Origin: Porticoccus sp.
Lineage (GTDB): Bacteria; Pseudomonadota; Gammaproteobacteria; Pseudomonadales; Porticoccaceae
Direction of reading: 5' to 3'
DNA length: 15,370 bases
Assembly (NCBI GenBank): GCA_011049795.1
Contig: DRHD01000043.1
Coordinates: 1-15,370, forward strand
Each line of letters opens with the position of its first letter. The stretch's first letter is position 1. Positions 14,522 to 15,370 of this stretch are shown here, piece by piece. Both the position numbers and the translations under genes were made by a program. Below the pieces are notes generated by a model. It worked only from the letters and a program-made list of their open reading frames with translations. It made no database searches and was not told the DNA's origin.

Positions 14522-15007
14522 CTACAACTGACGAAACAGGGAGATCATTTCCAACGCAGTCAGCGCGGCCTCTTCCCCTTTATTTTCATGGTTTTTATTT
14601 TCAGATATGTCCCCAGAGCGATCTTCAGCCTGCTCCAGGTTGTCCGTGGTCAGCAACCCAAAAGCTACGGGCAGGTTTTCGTTCAACGCAACCTCACCAA
14701 TCCCACGCGTGGTCTCACTGCAAACATAGTCAAAGTGTGGTGTGCCTCCACGAATCACACAACCGAGGGCAATAATTGCATCATAATTCCCGCTCTTTGC
14801 CACCTTTTGACACGCCAGAGGCAATTCAAAAGCACCGGGCACACGCAATAAATCAATATCTGACTCAGTAATACCATGGCGAACCAATGCGTGCTGCGCA
14901 CCGCTCAACAGGTTCTCGGTAATATTGCCATTCCAACGTGCCACCACTATAGCAATACGCGCACCACCTACATTAAAACTGCCCTCATCAGGCCTGTATT
15001 CACTCAT
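14522..15007 (-). CDS. ribH: 6,7-dimethyl-8-ribityllumazine synthase
   Basis: RibH joins 5-amino-6-ribitylaminouracil with 3,4-dihydroxy-2-butanone 4-phosphate to form lumazine, the penultimate step of riboflavin synthesis, in pentameric or icosahedral assemblies. The 161-aa product has the substrate-binding ARWNGNIT (23-30), VPGAFELPLA (56-65), GCVIRGGTPHFDYV with catalytic His91, and PVAFGLLTTDN. Arg130 (AEDRSG) matches the phosphate-binding arginine. The loop that normally reads AGTKAG before NKG is replaced by SGDISENKNHE (131-141), about five residues longer than usual. GGAAGAG lies just before the ATG. ribBX is 82 bases upstream and nusB 10 bases downstream. Confidence 0.97.
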   Translation of the reverse strand: MSEYRPDEGSFNVGGARIAIVVARWNGNITENLLSGAQHALVRHGITESDIDLLRVPGAFELPLACQKVAKSGNYDAIIALGCVIRGGTPHFDYVCSETTRGIGEVALNENLPVAFGLLTTDNLEQAEDRSGDISENKNHENKGEEAALTALEMISLFRQL

Positions 15008-15089
15008 TCATCTCTTCCAAAATACTGATTATCTATAGCTATCAACAACACGGCTTACAGTGGCTACTTGGAGCTACTATTCACAACGG

Positions 15090-15370
15090 CTAGTCACAGC
15101 CAATATATTCGACCACTTCCAGGTCAAACCCGGAAATGCCGGTAAACTTAAACGGCGCACTCAACAATCGCATTTTGTGAACCCCGAGGTCCATCAGAAT
15201 CTGCGACCCGGTGCCTACCTGCTGGTACACCACGTCACCTGCCTGCTGAGGCTTAGCTGGCACCGGATTTAATGCCTGAGCAATGCTCTCATCAATATCA
15301 TCAGCGGTTTCCGGGTAATAAAGGAATACCACTACACCTCGGCCTTCTTCTGCCACCTTCTCCATGGAAC
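15090..15370 (-). CDS. ribBX: RibBX-type protein: C-terminal part with degenerate GTP cyclohydrolase II-like domain (5' end outside window)
   Basis: The frame stays open to the right edge, so only about 93 C-terminal residues are present; the preceding N-terminal DHBP synthase (RibB) domain is inferred, not seen. MEKVAEEGRGVVVFLYYPE matches the helix-strand before the GTP cyclohydrolase II active site, and GSQILMDLGVHKMRLLSAPFKFTGISGFDLEVVEYI matches the later fold. The catalytic RQEGRGIGL motif is missing, the NNP-x-K motif reads SAPFKF, and a shortened linker (ALNPVPAKPQQAGD) lies between. This is the pattern described for RibBX proteins of Proteobacteria, in which RibB is fused to a RibA-like domain without cyclohydrolase activity. 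The intact separate ribA at 10984 fits this. It precedes ribH by 82 bases. Confidence 0.88.
   Translation of the reverse strand, partial: SMEKVAEEGRGVVVFLYYPETADDIDESIAQALNPVPAKPQQAGDVVYQQVGTGSQILMDLGVHKMRLLSAPFKFTGISGFDLEVVEYIGCD

Noticed and set aside
1..15370. CRISPR arrays, tRNA/rRNA genes, insertion sequences, phage or defence genes
   Set aside because: Reading both strands showed no regularly spaced repeats with spacers, no cloverleaf, and no transposase, integrase or defence-type protein.

Overview
The window is a densely packed housekeeping stretch of a gammaproteobacterial chromosome. Protein similarity and gene order point to the Pseudomonadales/Cellvibrionales group, perhaps a marine relative; no species can be named from the sequence. 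There is no sign of a mobile element, phage, CRISPR array, toxin-antitoxin pair, rRNA or tRNA. Every gene longer than about 80 codons belongs to a recognisable conserved family, and I found no convincing new biological system. The points of interest are regulatory sites, small intergenic repeats and a few family-level oddities.

Layout, left to right. (1) Nitrogen control, + strand, 1-4132: the 3' part of glnA, a strong terminator, a secreted DUF4124 protein, then ntrB-ntrC. A near-perfect NtrC operator and a sigma-54 promoter lie just upstream of ntrB. (2) Export/redox cluster, - strand, 4253-5528: membrane-anchored rhodanese-like protein, glutaredoxin, SecB. (3) + strand, 5727-9808: gpmI (glycolysis), envC (septal amidase activator) and a ctpA-type S41 protease, followed by a small DUF6316-like gene. 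(4) A long - strand series, 15370 down to 10205: ribBX (partial), ribH, nusB, thiL, pgpA, a retropepsin-like periplasmic or membrane protease, ribA, hisF.

How the genes relate. GlnA makes glutamine and keeps its adenylylation tyrosine, and NtrB/NtrC adjust transcription to nitrogen status. Here the ntrBC genes themselves appear to be NtrC/sigma-54 activated. The rib genes supply riboflavin: RibBX and RibA cover the two starting branches and RibH makes lumazine. They are mixed, as in many gammaproteobacteria, with nusB, thiL and pgpA. From memory, regions 1-3 match one Pseudomonas chromosomal block and region 4 matches a different one. The ctpA/hisF/ribA area would then be a junction, with hisF away from hisH and hisA.

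Intergenic repeats are small but distinctive: two 28-nt hairpin units between pgpA and the protease gene, a 15-nt tandem repeat between thiL and pgpA, and three successive hairpins upstream of ribA. No gene-free stretch exceeds 300 bases; the longest is the 243 bases before ntrB.
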